Of a stretch of 64,000 nt of DNA, positions 37,102 through 48,205 are shown one piece after another. A program made the translations under genes and the position numbers. The notes under the pieces were generated by a model. That model was given only the letters and a program-made list of their open reading frames with translations. It was not told where the DNA came from and did no database searches. This DNA is from Micropterus salmoides (taxonomy: Eukaryota > Chordata > Actinopteri > Centrarchiformes > Centrarchidae), in contig NW_024041262.1 of assembly GCF_014851395.1 (NCBI RefSeq), forward strand, positions 15,491,671 through 15,555,670. Direction: 5' to 3'. Every line of letters begins with the position of its first letter. The stretch's first letter is position 1.

Positions 37102-38047
37102 CAAGGTTATTATAGTTTTCATTATTTTTTATTTCCTTTTGACTTTTTGTTTTCAGTTTAGTTTTAATTAGTTTTTAAGGTGGGCTTGCTAGTTTAGTTT
37201 TTATTTTTTGAAAAGGCTTAGTTTTAGTCTTTGTCGCTGCATGATGCCAAGCTCATTTCAGTTTAGTTTTTTCACAAAACATTAAAATACAAGTACATCA
37301 TTAGAAAGAGTGCAGATTTGTGAAAAGGGACACCTTTTTTAAAGCTATCTGAAGCTTGTATGTAGGCGCCCAAACACTAAGCAAATATTTGAAGTACTAA
37401 CACATTGTATAACTAAATACTACAAATAAAGGAAGCACATGCAATCTACAGGATAATTTCTAGCCTACATACAGAAAACCCTAAGAGCTAAACTACCCTA
37501 ATCCTACTACCCAGTGGTCCCAAGAAATTCATTACGTCTATAGCTCCATCATTCTTGGTTAAATAGGTGAAATACAATAAACAGAGGTGAAATACAATTG
37601 ATAGACAGCTAAGAAATTGGAAGATAGAGTAGGGCCCTTGGAGGCCCCCCTTGGAGCCACAAACAACAGGTCCCTAGCACCCTGAAGGCAAGTATGACTG
37701 AAAAGCAGTTTTATTAAAGTCTTTATTAAAACAATGTTGGTAGGGGTGACGTCACAATGACTACATCCACACATAGGCCCAGCCAGACCAACTGTCCCGC
37801 AAAATCAGTTCTTCCGGCTTCATATCCACTCAAAATGTAGGCTTATTAGGTCCTATAAAATAAATAAACAAAAACTAAGGACATTAACTCTTTCATTTTA
37901 GTTTTAGTTAGTTTTGCAAACCTACAATACAGTTTTAGTTAGTCATCGTTTTTTTGTAAAGCTTGTTTTCATTTTTATTTCAGTTAACAACGATGTTTTT
38001 TCACATGTAGTTTTCGTTATTCGTCTTCCTTAACGATAATAACCTTG
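37102..38047. mobile_element. hAT-type non-autonomous element with perfect 8-bp target duplication
   Basis: The 946-bp element has CAAGGTTATTAT at its left end (37102-37113) and the exact complement at its right end (38036-38047). The flanking octamer CTCTCAGG is identical at 37094-37101 and 38048-38055. The sub-terminal sequence is rich in TTTTAGTT/AACTAAAA-type repeats. No transposase is readable. An 8-bp duplication places it with hAT-like elements. Confidence 0.88.
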
Positions 38048-38055
38048 CTCTCAGG

Positions 38056-39565
38056 GAATCTGCAATGTTCTTGTGAAACTAGATTTTGTATTCTCCTATT
38101 CTCTGAATTTGCCTTTTTAAGGAGTTGAGATGTGCTCACACAGTCACCTCTCAAAACAATTTCCTATTGCCTTTCAGTACTGTATGTATTTTGCATGCCT
38201 GTTTCCATAACATTTTTAATTTAAGGTATATTTAACATAAGCCACAGTGATTTTACCCTGTGAATGAGATATGCTATATAAATAGTCGGCATTGCCTTTC
38301 TTTAGGAAGCTTGTTTTGTGAATTTGAGTCTTCATGCTGCTTGGAGTTTGGCAAAGCTGTGAATACACCTAAGAGCCTGACAGAATCACACAAGGTACAA
38401 AAAACAACAACTACGAACTCCCCTAGTCTCACACAGGGGGAGGGCTAGTGAAAATTACAGCATCACTCTGGAGAGTGGGCAGTAGGAGGTGCGGGATTTG
38501 ATGAATCAAGGACCTTTTGTTCACAGCAAAAATGACTGCTTGCATGCAGTTGGAAAGAACATCTCTTCGGCAATGTTTGTCAGGCAGGCGGGCGTCATTT
38601 GGAGCCATTTAGGTTTGAAGCTGACGAAGAGGGGGACAGAGGAGAGCAAGGTCATTTAAAGAGGATGCAGAAGAAGATGATGTGGCCAGTGCTGGGCGTT
38701 TAAATGGGTCTACTCTGCTTGAATTGAGTAGCAGCTGAGTACGCCATGGCAACACTCACAGTAATGACTGTGTGTGAGACACACATCTATAGGAAGAAAC
38801 ACAGACTGAAGTGAAATATGACAAGCAAGGTTGACGCGTGTTTCCATATATTGAGTGATGTAGGTGAGTATGCATAGGTGTATAGTTGAGACTAAGTCGA
38901 TAGGTCAATCAATAGAAAATGAGTCATATTTCAATAATCAATTAAGTGTTTAAGTATTTTTTGCAAAATGCAAAATATTTATTGATCTCAGCCTCTGAAA
39001 GGTGAATATTTGCTGTTTGTTTTACTCTTGGTGATGGTAAAGTGAATGCCTTTTGGTTTTGGACTGTTGGTCGGAGAAAACACTCAATACAATGGCATTT
39101 TTCACTATTTTCTCACATTTTAAAGACCAAACTATCAATATATTGATCCAGAAAATAAATACCATTCTAGGTTCACACCATTTCTTCTTGGGAGGACATT
39201 ACAATATATTTGTAGCTTTCATCAAAAAGCAATTTACACCGCCCCCACCCCCAACTCCAACAACACTTATGTACCATAAAACGCATTACACTGATCATTT
39301 AAATAAGATGGGTGTGAAGAAAAAACATTTTTAAAAAGGTTAGAATGGATACATACACATACATATCATCCAATGGGGCACCATAGATGGCCATGTGTCT
39401 TCAGGCCAATTCCATTCCCAAGCTGGCACCGTATTTGGTCCATAAACAAGAGAAGTGCAAGTCGAAACACGTTAAAATCTGACAATAAAGTTGCTCTTTA
39501 TACAAGTGTTCATGTAGTTTTGACCTCTTCAGACTTTCTGTTCTCCATGCACCTTGGAAGTAAAG
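38056..39565. other. No gene seen
   Basis: No supportable exon or repeat boundary. Confidence 0.4.
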
Positions 39566-40089
39566 CTTGATTTATACTCCTGCATAGGGTCTGCATTTAT
39601 ACTTGTGCGTCGGTGTCTCCGTCACTCTGCAATTACACCACCAAACACTAGTAAGCAGTAGCACTACAGCATCCACTGTGTTGACATTTGTCGGCAGAGC
39701 AGGCTAACTTCCGGTTTAGCCCTCTGCTACCGTGAATGGGGGTAAAATTGTATAAATGCGGCTGGTGTAGCCTTTTCAAATATTATTGACCGAATGGATC
39801 ACATTCTGATAGTGAAACAAGTAATTTCGCTCGGGTTGTGACGGTCAAATATATTGATCCACCGTGTTACAGCCGCTGTTTTGGCCGCTAGTAAAAGTTA
39901 CTTCAAAGCACCGGCCTCTTCCTGTCGGCTCGGAGGCATTGCGAGGCTACCCAGCCGACCAATCACAGTGCTTAAGGTCCGCGTCGCCTCGACGTGTAGT
40001 TCCATTTTTCAGAAGGTGCACGTCAGGCTAAGGCGTAGGTGACATAGGGTAGGGGGCTACGCCGTCGATTTGACGCAGAAGTATAAATT
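39566..40089. mobile_element. Non-autonomous DNA element, copy 2 of a pair
   Basis: A close relative of 30224-30720. It starts TTGATTTATACTCCTGCATA with a second end-like motif at 39595-39613 (GCATTTATACTTGTGCGTC), and ends GACGCAGAAGTATAAATTG. The doubled left end suggests a nested or tandem end of the same family. No coding capacity. Confidence 0.65.
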
Positions 40090-40096
40090 GCACTCC

Positions 40097-40165
40097 CACA
40101 AGGGAGTAGGATCAAAGCGCCAACCCAAACGATTAACACGCTCTACCACCTGAGCTACAGCCCTG
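40097..40165 (-). repeat. SINE head (tRNA-like), not a tRNA gene
   Basis: On the minus strand it reads GGGCTGTAGCTCAGGTGGTA (A box) and then TTTGATCCTACTCCC (degenerate B box) with a plausible tRNA-like spacing. The acceptor stem does not close and the T arm is degenerate, so this is the promoter head of a tRNA-derived SINE. Confidence 0.65.
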
Positions 40166-41013
40166 TAAGACATTTAAAAAAGAACTGGTAGAGGACTAAG
40201 GATATTTGATGGGCTCTTTAAAAAGCAAAGATGACACTGCCTCACAAGGAAAGAAAGAAACACTGAAAACAGAATGGTAGGATATTTGTAAATGGACACT
40301 ATAGTAAAGGTTGTCTCTTGTTTTCTATCTCTGACCCTACATCTTTTTTCCAACTCCCTCCACAAAGTACCTGAGGTGTCTGATACAGGTAAGCACACAC
40401 ACAGGACTACATGAACACGCCTTGACTGAGACTTTTGTGGGCAGAGCAAAAAGATCCTTGAAGGCTTAAATAATTACTCCATTCATTAACAAAACAACAT
40501 TTGACATTCATAAACTGGAAGACTTCAGGACATTATCTTATAAAAAAATAAGGCAGAGCTTGTACAACTAACAACGATAAATCTGTAATGTATTTTAACT
40601 TAAAGACATTAACCGTTACAGGCAGGGTAACTTAACAACTTAAAAGAGTAAAATTCTCTGGCAGGAAGGTTCCTCAAACATTTACAAGTTGGTTCAAGAA
40701 CTAAAGCCTTTAACCACATTATTTTTGTTTTAAAGTAGCTACAGCTGTATCGCAACGTGCAATGAAAAAATATTCCGTTGATATCAGAAAAGTGAAAGAC
40801 ACACTTTCGTCTTTACGGGATTAATGACGGATATTAAAGTGATTTCTCGTCCGTGTTGAAACAGTTTTAGCCTAAATAACTGGATTTTCAACACAGACAG
40901 ACACACATTGTAGAAACATTTAGTCGACAGACATGAGAGGTCCACATGCGTGCGAAAAGACGCACAAACAGAGAAACAGCTTCGACACGTAAAAATGAAA
41001 AACGTTTCCCTAC

Positions 41014-41230
41014 CGGTGTAAGACGGTTTCACGGCTCCTCCGTTGCTGCTGTCCATTTCCAGTCGTCACAGCTCGAGCTCAGATGCAGGCTTTCCAGTCC
41101 CGCGAGCGAGTCAAGAAAAGATAAACCACGCGGGCAATGTGTGCTCGCTGTTCCACTGCCGCCTGCGCGACCGTACCAAATCCTCCACGCGCGGAGGATG
41201 ACAGAGAGGGAGACAACAAATGAAATCAAT
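41014..41230 (-). other. CpG-rich segment with candidate first exon (exon A)
   Basis: About 200 bases here are much richer in CG dinucleotides than the surroundings, as in a promoter CpG island. On the minus strand an ATG at 41056-41054 begins a frame M-D-S-S-N-G-G-A-V-K-P-S-Y-T plus one base. The frame ends at 41014, directly before a GTAGGG donor (41013-41008). A TGA in the same frame lies 12 bases upstream, and the start has G at -3 and +4. The product is not recognised. The exon has the same phase as the candidate at 2677-2692. A plus-strand transcript from the same island cannot be excluded. Confidence 0.4.
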
Positions 41231-41630
41231 CGTTTGCTAACAACGGCAGCACTGTATGAACCTGTTTGAAAGGTAACATTTAAAAAACTACACTTGCTTT
41301 AACCGACATCACTAACTTTGGAAAGCCACACAAAGGACGCCTGGGTGTAGAACTGTAGCCTTCAGGGCTGCAGTTAAGTCACAGCAGTGATGTGAGTAGA
41401 AATGTAGAGGATAATGCAGCATTTCCAAGGGTGTTAAAGTTAAATTCAATTTGTTATGCTCTATATACATAAGGAGATCCTGGATGTCCTTAACAAGGCT
41501 GCTGGTAGAAGACATAGCAAACATGAGTCATAACAGGCTCCCAGTAGTAGAGCCTGGCAATACCAAAATTCATAGGGCAATTGGTTGTTCAAAAAATCAG
41601 ATAATGATGGATTTAACCAAGAGGTATTCC

Positions 41631-41631
<1 letters not shown>

Positions 41632-41660
<29 letters not shown>
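41632..41660. repeat. (TA)n(CA)n microsatellite
   Basis: About seven TA units followed by about seven CA units. Confidence 0.9.
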
Positions 41661-41662
<2 letters not shown>

Positions 41663-41731
41663 AATAAACAAACACATTGAGTGCAATTAACCTGTCACTG
41701 CTCTCTTATGAACAAACTATTTAATGCAAAT

Positions 41732-41976
41732 GCTCTGTATTTGTATAGCACCTTTCTAGTCTTTGTGACCACTCAAAGTGCTTTTACACTACATTGCATT
41801 CACCACTCACACACATTCATAAAACTGACTGTGAAACAGAAACTAACATTCATACACTGGTGGAATTAGGGCAATTTGGGGACACTTCGACATGCAGCCT
41901 GGAGGAACCAGGGATTGAACCCCTGACCTTTTGATTAACAGGCAATCCGCTCTATCTCCTGAGCCACAGCCACCCC
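41732..41976 (-). repeat. SINE-like repeat with tRNA-like head on the minus strand
   Basis: On the minus strand GTGGCTCAGGAGATAGAGCG (A box) and GGTCAGGGGTTCAATCCC (B box) form the head. The body continues through CATGTCGAAGTGTCCCC to the left end at TGCTATACAAATACAGAG. It belongs to the same family as 22245-22510. Confidence 0.7.
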
Positions 41977-42067
41977 TTAATGCTGTCACTGTTTCTATAC
42001 TACCTGAAAACATTCAGTATATTGGGTATTTCTGTACTGCAATTAAAAAAGAAAAGCTAAAAGCTAT

Positions 42068-42109
42068 GAGCTAATATCAGCCAATTTTGTCAGGCCGATT
42101 TGGGCTCTA
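42068..42109. repeat. End fragment of the TAGAGCCC-type DNA repeat
   Basis: The sequence ends AGGCCGATTTGGGCTCTA, facing the opposite way to the fragment at 3893. Confidence 0.45.
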
Positions 42110-42493
42110 CTAAATAGTGTAACAACGGAGCACATCTGCAATTGCACAATAGATAATCTGCTTCTTGTTTACACCGGCTTGTGCATGCCCAGTGTACATG
42201 AATGGCCACTTGATGTACATTTTTAGTCGCTTTAATATAGATGGAGATATATTCTGATACGCAGCTAAAACACTGGTGTGGACAGAGTTTTAGTAGTAGT
42301 GTGGATGTAGCCCCAGGCTTCCTCCCCATAATTAGTAAACTGGTCTTTATATGTCAAATCTGTGGAGCCCACCTTTAAAATGTGCCTGCTTTTGTTGTCC
42401 TATAACTAAAGTCTAAAGAAAAGATTTTAGTGTTGCTCGTTTTGTCCAATGAAAGTAGCCTACATTTTTGCACAACCTTAAATATTAACTTTG

Positions 42494-43300
42494 GTATTTA
42501 TCAACATGGACCCTTTTTCCCCATGTTTTTGTGTCTATAACTAATTGGGAGAACATTTTTTGAAATTGGTCCAGTATTGAGCAAGACTGTCGGCCACAGC
42601 GAGACAGGGCTGCAACATAATCCTTGTGGGAAATTGAGCCCCGTCAAAGTACGTCCACAAAAGTGCTTGTTTTTGCCACTGACCAGCTCAGATTGTACTT
42701 ATAAGTGTCTGACACCATTGTGGAAAGGATCCTTACGGAGATAAACAATTTTTTAAAAAGTGAGATCTTTTTTGTTTAACCAGAAACAGTCACTATATCG
42801 CTCTCATCAAAGGCACCAAACTCCCTTAACAAAAATAATAACTTTACCTCTTTGGGATACCGCTGCCTCGATAGGTTCGGTTGCGTTATTGTGTGACACT
42901 GGTGTTTTAAAAACATCAAAGTCACACAATTACACAAACAAACTAACCAATCAAGGTCAGATCTCCCGTGTTTAGGTAGGTAAAATAAAAAAACTGTTTT
43001 TATCAATGGAGTCTGGTGGTTTTGACAAGAGCGCTATAGTGACTGTTTCTGATTCAACAAAAATGATCTAACTCTTGAAAAAAAGCTCTAGATCTGTAGA
43101 GATCTTTTTCACAAAGTTATCAGACAATTCGTACTTTGACGGGGCGCAATTGGGCCTACCTGTTTAGAATTACTCTGCAGCCCTGTTTCGATGCTGCAGA
43201 CTGCAGTACACTTGCTCAATACTGGACCAATTTCAAAAAATGTTGTCCCCCATTAGTCAGGTAAGGAAAATAAGGACCAGATTGACAAATACAGGAGCTA
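42494..43300. mobile_element. Long inverted-repeat (foldback) element
   Basis: Two arms of about 300 bases pair across a spacer of about 200 bases. Perfect blocks are: 42552-42585 with 43211-43244 (34 bases); 42638-42653 with 43130-43145 (16 bases, around GCCCCGTCAAAGTACG); and 42781-42797 with 43035-43051 (17 bases, CAGAAACAGTCACTATA). The outermost similarity is TATTTATCAACATGG against the complement of 43275-43291. No open frame spans it. It is probably a non-autonomous DNA element with very long ends; the family is unknown. Confidence 0.75.
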
Positions 43301-43305
43301 TCATT

Positions 43306-46300
43306 AAAGGTCTCCTACTGGCATTTTTACAGCCTTGAAACAATGCTAATGTGTATCCATAAACAGTTATTTAAACCCTTCTACCACATAATATCCACTT
43401 GGAGTGAGAGAAATTATTTAGGGGGTCAAAGGAAAACGTTGTATCACACATGTCAAATCTTCTCCACCTTTAGGTCCTCTTTGTATGCTGGAAGGCCTAT
43501 CACCAGCCATCATTCCCTACCTAATCCCACCCACTTTAGACCCCATCATTAACATTGTTGGGCTATGTTCAAAAGCAGATTCCTGCAGATGAACTCGGGA
43601 GCACATTGACACGGGCATTTGCCAGCATGCACTGCGGCCAACCTGGTGGTGTGCGTTCGGTACAGCTGTCAGCCGGCCAATAATGGATGCACGGTGGAAA
43701 CATACTTGGAGTTTAAACTATGTCCTTCTCATTCAGGTCCTTTGGCACCCTGCTTGACCCCGCCACAAGGCAGCCACCCTAAAAATAAAAAGTGCACATG
43801 TGCTTGTGTGCACATACAAGCAGAGACAAGGGTGTACAATATCACAGCTCATCAAATGATCCTGATCTCTCTGCTTGAGTGCGAGTGTGGACACACAGAA
43901 AAAAACGACACATAGCCAGATCAAACAGGATACTCCCACAATAGTAGAATCTGTTGTTAAGGTTGGATGAGGATATAGGGTGTATTCGGTTGTTCCATTT
44001 CCATGAAGCTCGAGTCCAGTCAACATGTTCCCAGCATCAAAGTTAATACCAGCGCTTGGCTCCATAATCATATTGAGTGCTTTCATTAAAGGACATTTTT
44101 ATTCCTCTGGTCCCAGAATTATTGAGAAACCCGGTTGCTTCTCAGGGGAGAGCATGTTTCAGTTTAACCTGGTCACTATGGCAACGTTAAAAAAAAATGT
44201 ATTCACTTTTTTCTTTTGACTTAAACGTTTGATTGAGATGGCACTTGAAGGGTACGAGTGGTTCATTTAAAAAGATGGAGCGAGAATGTGGAAGAGAAGA
44301 ATAGCACTATTGTGAAAGCCATGGAGCCGGATAATGACTGCAGCTCACTGCTTGGAAGAGTGTAACTCTCAGCAGTGAAGAGTATTTGAGTGTAATAATC
44401 AACTTCTGCCTCAATTTGACATAAACTAGCTCTAGTGATTAGTCCACTGCAGCGCCTGCAATAAGAACAATTTTGATCACATATTATTATTTTTATATAA
44501 ATGATAGACTCCTATGTCGTCTATAAATTTATGGTGAGACAGAAAAAATGTCAGGAATCTTTGTCAACCATTATTTTAACGTTTTGTTGGAAGGAAAAAT
44601 ATATTTTTGGTAAATTTGTTTATATATATTTGTTTTACTTTCCAATAAAAATACAAATTACACTTGAGCTGTTAACTTGTTCTTTATTTGCTTTCATGGT
44701 TTGTTATTCTGTTTCATTACTTAAGAAATTAAAATTAAGCAGTCTAAGGAAGAGGAAAAAAACACAATTACTCGTAGTCTGGCTAAATGATTGACAATAA
44801 ATGACGAAAGATTCTCAGAAAAGTGACATGATGAAAATGGTACAAGATCACAATGCATTCTGGGTAAGACCCTTGTTCTTGAGGGTCAACGTCATTTAAG
44901 TCCACTTGGGTATTCTCAGTAATGGAATGGGGCTCAAGATGGCGCTGATTCCCTGAAGAGGAAGTGCCAAAGGGAGGAGAATAAGAGCTACAGGAATTCA
45001 CTTCGGGAGTCATTCAGATTATTATTATTTCTTTTGTTTTGGGTTTGTGAGTCACTATTATGCAGGCAGATACAATTCAGAACCCAGGAGAGTCACAGCA
45101 GCAACATTTTGGCTATTGTTATTTCTCTTCTATCTTAGAGTTTTGATGGCCTTGTTGGTAGTAAAAGTCATGAACAGCATTCATGGACCAAATGAAAATG
45201 ATGACAACCTCACAGTGTGAGCCAAGTATAAATGCTTCAATAGATTTTTAAATAATACAAATATACCTTCTTCCTTTGTCCTCTTGATCATGGGAGGGAT
45301 GTGAGGCTGCAAAAAATCTCCCCCTTATCAGCTGTGCTGTTGTGTTCTGTGGATGTTAAACTTTGTGAAAAAAATGAACAATGCTAACATGGCAAATGAA
45401 AAAGTATTATTGAGAGTGATTCCTGAAGTTCTGATAAACCCAGCATGGGCAAATACAATATAATGCAAGAGATGAATATAAAAAAAATCACTATCCTTCC
45501 AACGACTGTTGTGCTTACTCTGGTTTCTTCCTCACTAGCATCCTCTCCTGTGGCAACTCATTTAGATGTTTCATTTTAGATAAGAGACCATTATTGTACC
45601 ACATCACACATACTATCTCTATCAGCAGAAATCTCCAACCACAGAATGCAATCCAGATACCGTGTCCCTGTGCCCTTGGTATTTAATGACATTTCTTTCG
45701 GTCCAGGAAGATAGAATGAATCCATCAGAGCGAGGCATTTAGAAATGTCTGACTGTTTTCTGACTGTTTGAACTGGGCCAGTGGTTTCTCAAGCAAAAAC
45801 ACATTTACAGCAATAACACTAATCTGAAAACCCTTGTTGTTATGACAACCACACCATGCTAAAGCTAGGTTTTGGCCATTTTACCCGTTTCATTTGTTGC
45901 ACAAATAAAAGAAACAAATAATGTGGCGAACACGTAAAAGGTTTATTTTCAGGGCACATTTCCTATATTCTGCAAATCCCCTGCTCTAAACAGTCAATTT
46001 CAGTCAGGCTCTTGCACCATTATTATTCACAGAGGCCACATATTAAATTAGTTTCTTTTTTGACAGAACACATCTTGATTGACAGCTCAACAAATGAGAA
46101 ATCATTTACTGTGAACAGAGCGGCCGCCTGCTTTTGGCAGAGATGCTGCCTGTCTCTGAGGCGAGTGTGTGTGTGTTTGTTCAACTGGCTTTAAAAGTGG
46201 ATTTAATGGTCGGTCTGAGGCATCAAAACGACAATAGCAGGGCTGTCAGCCTAAAAGGCAGTTTGCAACATTTCCGGTGTAAAAATCTTTACATAGTTTT

Positions 46301-48205
46301 TATTATATGTTTATGTGTAGAGTCGGCTACAAACAGAATGCAAAGAAACCTTCAAGCAAACATATTCCTTCATTAGTGCTTCATGTCTCTGCTTAAAACA
46401 CTCAATTAAAATTCAGATGAAATCTTATGCTTGACTTCTTGTTTGGATTTGCTCGTTGGGGGTAGAAATAATTCAGTGACACATAAAACACAAACTTATC
46501 ATCCAATGGAAGTGTTTTTAAAGTTAGACTGTAACTTTTGCTGAACATCAGCCATCAGAAGATATTGCTAAAACATATGTAACAGTAGCACAAGCAAAGA
46601 AGAGTCATCAAGTCAGTGGACACACTCAATAGTCTCAGTTACACATCAATAACTATCTACTATCTAATTTTTTGTAAGTTTAGCTAACATTAGCTACTGG
46701 TCATACCGGACCAAGAAAGGTTGTATCAGTAAAATCCCTGACTGTATGAGGAAGTGCATTTTTGGATTGGATTGGATTAATTGGAGAAAAGAGCTGGCAA
46801 AGCCACTAACCAACCTTTGTGGTGGCATAGGGCCCCGTGGCCAGCAGAGGGCCTCCTACAGTCACTACTTGCTAGTGGTGGAAGAAATTCACTGCAAAAA
46901 GAAACATAAAATAATAAAAAATTAAATTAAATACAGTTCTCTAGATTACACATCATAATAAGCATATTGGTTATTTAATTTAGTTATTCATTATGGAAAA
47001 TCAGTTGCCCTGGTGGTATATTTAGATAATCTGCACTGAACATCTTAGTTTAGCCTTAGTTAGCCGTGCTGGTATTAACAGTGCAAACAATATACTTGCT
47101 AACATTCTAATGCACTAAATGCGACTTCACAACTTTTGCTAACTGCATTTTGGAGTAGTATTAGTACTCTAACATAGTATAGGATTAAATTGTTGTTATT
47201 TTTATAGGGACATGGGTCTTTTTCAATTTACAGCCATTAGCTTATCTAGCTACATATTAACTATCTAACATTATCTATGAAGCTGTGCTGTTCACAACTG
47301 GTATTATAAAGCATTTAACTGAACAAATCCACATATGCATAATTTGCCCTCTTCACTGAAGGGCTAACAATAACGTACTCTTACCATTCCCTTTCCAGGA
47401 GCATTTTAAAGAACGTGGTTGGAAGACAGGTGGTGTAGCGTTACAATGATAACCTTCTGCATTTAAAAATTTAAGTCTTGTTGAAAAACAAGAGATGTCA
47501 TTTCTGTGCCATTGTGAGAATGCAGGACAGTCAAGGGGGCCTCCAACAAAATTTCGATTTAACCGCGAAGGTCTGGGGCCAGCTCTGGTGAAGAATGTGT
47601 TATTTCTTCTCTCAAAATTTACATGAAGTGCATTTCCATCCAAGTCAAAATATTGCAAAAAAAAAACCTTTTTATGTGTTTATGTTTTGGTGGGGTGGAG
47701 AAGTTGGTAAATCGATAAAAGTGCAACAGAAAGCTACTTAGTGAATGCATCACAGTATACATGGTGCATGTGACTTGTGACGAAAAATGACAATGGACGA
47801 AAACATCAGATCTGTGCAGAGTGACATAGTAGTAACAACTACATGAAACAAACACAAATGCCATGTTACCATCATGCTTTCCACACGTTTTTTCCATCAA
47901 CTGGCACCTTCTTCTTCTGCAGTGGTTCAATTACACCTGAATGGAGAACTTACACGCCGAAATATATATCTCAAACCCAACTCATAGTCGCATGACAGCA
48001 GTGGATGGAATTTAGCTTTAATTTGGGGTCCAAGTGGGCTGGGAACATGCGAATGCAAGGCATTGCTGTTCCCAGTACCAGCGGAGCTGGGAACCCTATT
48101 GTAATCGTTTTGGTTTTTATTACTATTATTCTTCCTTACATTTTCGCCTAATTCCGACTGCAGCCTAGATGGACGAAGTGCTACAGACGCGAAACTCACA
48201 GGGTA
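43306..48205. other. No gene seen
   Basis: No supportable exon in nearly 5 kb. Repeat-like wording occurs at about 47620-47660 and 48040-48100 but cannot be bounded. A minus-strand ORF of 117 codons (43733-44086) has no family resemblance. Confidence 0.4.

Noticed and set aside
40097..40165. tRNA gene
   Set aside because: A and B boxes are recognisable, but the acceptor stem does not close and the T arm is degenerate; it is better explained as a SINE head.
40373..40387. Plus-strand microexon between an AG and a GTAAGC (TACCTGAGGTGTCTGATACAG region)
   Set aside because: The splice-like borders are tempting, but there is no partner exon or known gene context, and such signals occur by chance.
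41900..41976. tRNA gene on the minus strand
   Set aside because: It is the tRNA-like head of a dispersed SINE-like repeat that recurs at 22245-22510.
43733..44086. 117-codon minus-strand ORF
   Set aside because: No recognisable family. It overlaps another frame of similar length and lacks a supportable splice context.
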